DNA from: an uncultured Clostridia bacterium
Lineage (GTDB): Bacteria > Bacillota > Clostridia > Christensenellales > UBA1242
NCBI GenBank assembly: GCA_947625955.1
Contig: CANQQH010000067.1
Location: forward strand, 1 to 5,890
Reading direction: 5' to 3'
DNA: 5,890 nt
The notes beneath the pieces were generated by a model. That model saw only the letters and a program-made list of their open reading frames with translations, was not told where the DNA came from and ran no database searches. Below are positions 5,360 through 5,890 of this stretch, in pieces (the first letter of the stretch is position 1; the number at the start of each line of letters is the position of its first letter). A program made the position numbers and the translations under genes.

Positions 5360-5385
5360 TACAACTTAATACTTCCCAACTATTT

Positions 5386-5461
5386 GGGTCATTAGCTCAG
5401 CTGGCAGAGCACCTGACTCTTAATCAGGGTGTCCGGGGTTCGAACCCCCGATGACCCACCA
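5386..5461 (+). tRNA. tRNA-Lys(CTT)
   Basis: This is a complete 76-nt tRNA: acceptor GGGTCAT/ATGACCC, D-arm GCTCAGCTGGCAGAGC, anticodon stem CCTGA/TCAGG with loop CTCTTAA (anticodon CTT, decoding AAG), variable loop GTGTC, T-arm CGGGG-TTCGAAC-CCCCG, and encoded ACCA end. It follows a broken copy of itself by 52 nt and shares that copy's upstream promoter. A terminator begins 8 nt after the CCA. It is the only tRNA in the window that can fold fully. Confidence 0.96.
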
Positions 5462-5468
5462 TAAAAAT

Positions 5469-5493
5469 GGAGACCTTTGTGGTCTCCTTTTTT
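5469..5493 (+). terminator. Terminator between tRNA-Lys and serS, probably bidirectional
   Basis: GGAGACC (5469-5475) pairs perfectly with GGTCTCC (5481-5487) around TTTGT, followed by six T. On the minus strand the same stem is followed by ATTTTTA, so it may also stop transcripts of the convergent serS, whose coding end lies 108 bp away. The remaining interval 5494-5600 shows no better serS terminator and no gene. Confidence 0.85.
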
Positions 5494-5600
5494 ATTGGGT
5501 CTGATGGGGTTCTTAATTTATAGGTCCCCCACTCCATAAACAATTTGCTCTATAAAATCACAAAGTGCCCTCTAATGCTCTCGGCTATTCTAATTAGACA

Positions 5601-5890
5601 TTATTTCAGCACTTTGCAACCCAAGTAAGGCACAAGAACATCAGGAACGGTCACTGTGCCGTCTGCGTTTTGATATTGCTCCAAAATGGCAGGGAATATT
5701 CGGCTTGTGGCAATTCCGCTGGCATTGAGTGTGTAAACGTAGTCTTTTTTGCCGTCTTGCCTTAAAACACGCGTGTTGGTGCGGCGAGCCTGATAGTCAA
5801 ACGCCGTGCTTATACTGCTGACTTCGGTGTATCCATTCATGCTTGGAATGTAGATTTCAATATCCCAAGTTTGCGCCATTCCATGCGCAT
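5601..5890 (-). CDS. serS: Seryl-tRNA synthetase, C-terminal part
   Basis: SerRS is the class II synthetase that attaches serine to tRNA-Ser. Only the last 95 residues are in the window; the frame continues without a break past the right edge, so the internal ATG at 5879 is not the start. The visible part covers the end of the catalytic domain: AQTWDIEIYIPS, then EVSSISTAFDYQARR (the usual SerRS SSCSN...FQARR segment), VYTLNASGIATSR (class II motif 3, with its ATP-binding Arg), and FPAILEQYQNADGTVTVPDVLVPYLG, which is the standard family C-terminus. It converges on the tRNA-Lys unit. The N-terminal coiled-coil arm and motifs 1 and 2 lie outside the window. Confidence 0.95.
   Translation of the reverse strand, partial: AHGMAQTWDIEIYIPSMNGYTEVSSISTAFDYQARRTNTRVLRQDGKKDYVYTLNASGIATSRIFPAILEQYQNADGTVTVPDVLVPYLGCKVLK

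Noticed and set aside
5222..5461. Short repeats in the tRNA region as a CRISPR array
   Set aside because: The repeats are explained by two tRNA copies and T-arm fragments; there are only two long copies and no regular spacers.
5506..5530. GGGGTTC followed by CCCCC downstream of the tRNA terminator as another T-arm remnant
   Set aside because: The match is only short low-complexity pieces, with 13 unrelated bases between them; chance is adequate.
5601..5879. A complete small protein starting at ATG 5879 on minus
   Set aside because: The frame stays open to the window edge and the sequence is the C-terminal end of seryl-tRNA synthetase, so this Met is internal.

Overview
The window reads as chromosomal DNA of a low-to-moderate GC Gram-positive bacterium, most likely a fermentative member of the Bacillota (Clostridia-like). 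The evidence is AAGGAG-type ribosome sites, sigma-A promoters with extended -10 elements, hairpin-plus-T terminators, Lys/Glu-rich proteins, and a phosphoketolase beside housekeeping genes. The genetic code looks standard: stops are TAA or TAG and no TGA is read through. The genus cannot be named from the sequence.

Layout. 1-1871 (minus) holds the first 623 codons of a phosphoketolase gene, which runs off the left edge. A compact divergent promoter region (about 1872-1963) separates it from an exodeoxyribonuclease III gene (1964-2761, plus), which appears to be transcribed as a leaderless mRNA. Next, all on plus, come rlmH (2851-3312, own promoter, strong terminator), a four-helix membrane protein with a C-terminal SHOCT-like domain (best start GTG 3533, end 4363), and an unusually long mscL (4449-5033, own promoter, terminator at 5048-5072).

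From 5181 a promoter drives a two-copy tRNA-Lys(CTT) unit. The promoter-proximal copy (5222-5333) is broken: its T-arm is replaced by 44 nt, while the 5' 50 nt and the 3' 18 nt remain identical to the intact downstream copy (5386-5461). The T-arm sequence lost from the first copy reappears, inverted, in the spacer between the two copies. A terminator at 5469-5493 that looks usable from both sides closes this unit against the 3' end of serS, which enters from the right edge on the minus strand (5601-5890).

The genes do not form one pathway. They cover carbon metabolism (phosphoketolase), DNA repair (ExoIII), ribosome maturation and translation (RlmH, tRNA-Lys, SerRS) and envelope function (SHOCT membrane protein, MscL). 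I found no full mobile element, CRISPR array or defence system. The most unusual item is the scrambled tRNA-Lys copy. After that come a perfect palindrome centred on the phosphoketolase ribosome site, the leaderless ExoIII start, and the extended cytoplasmic tail of MscL.
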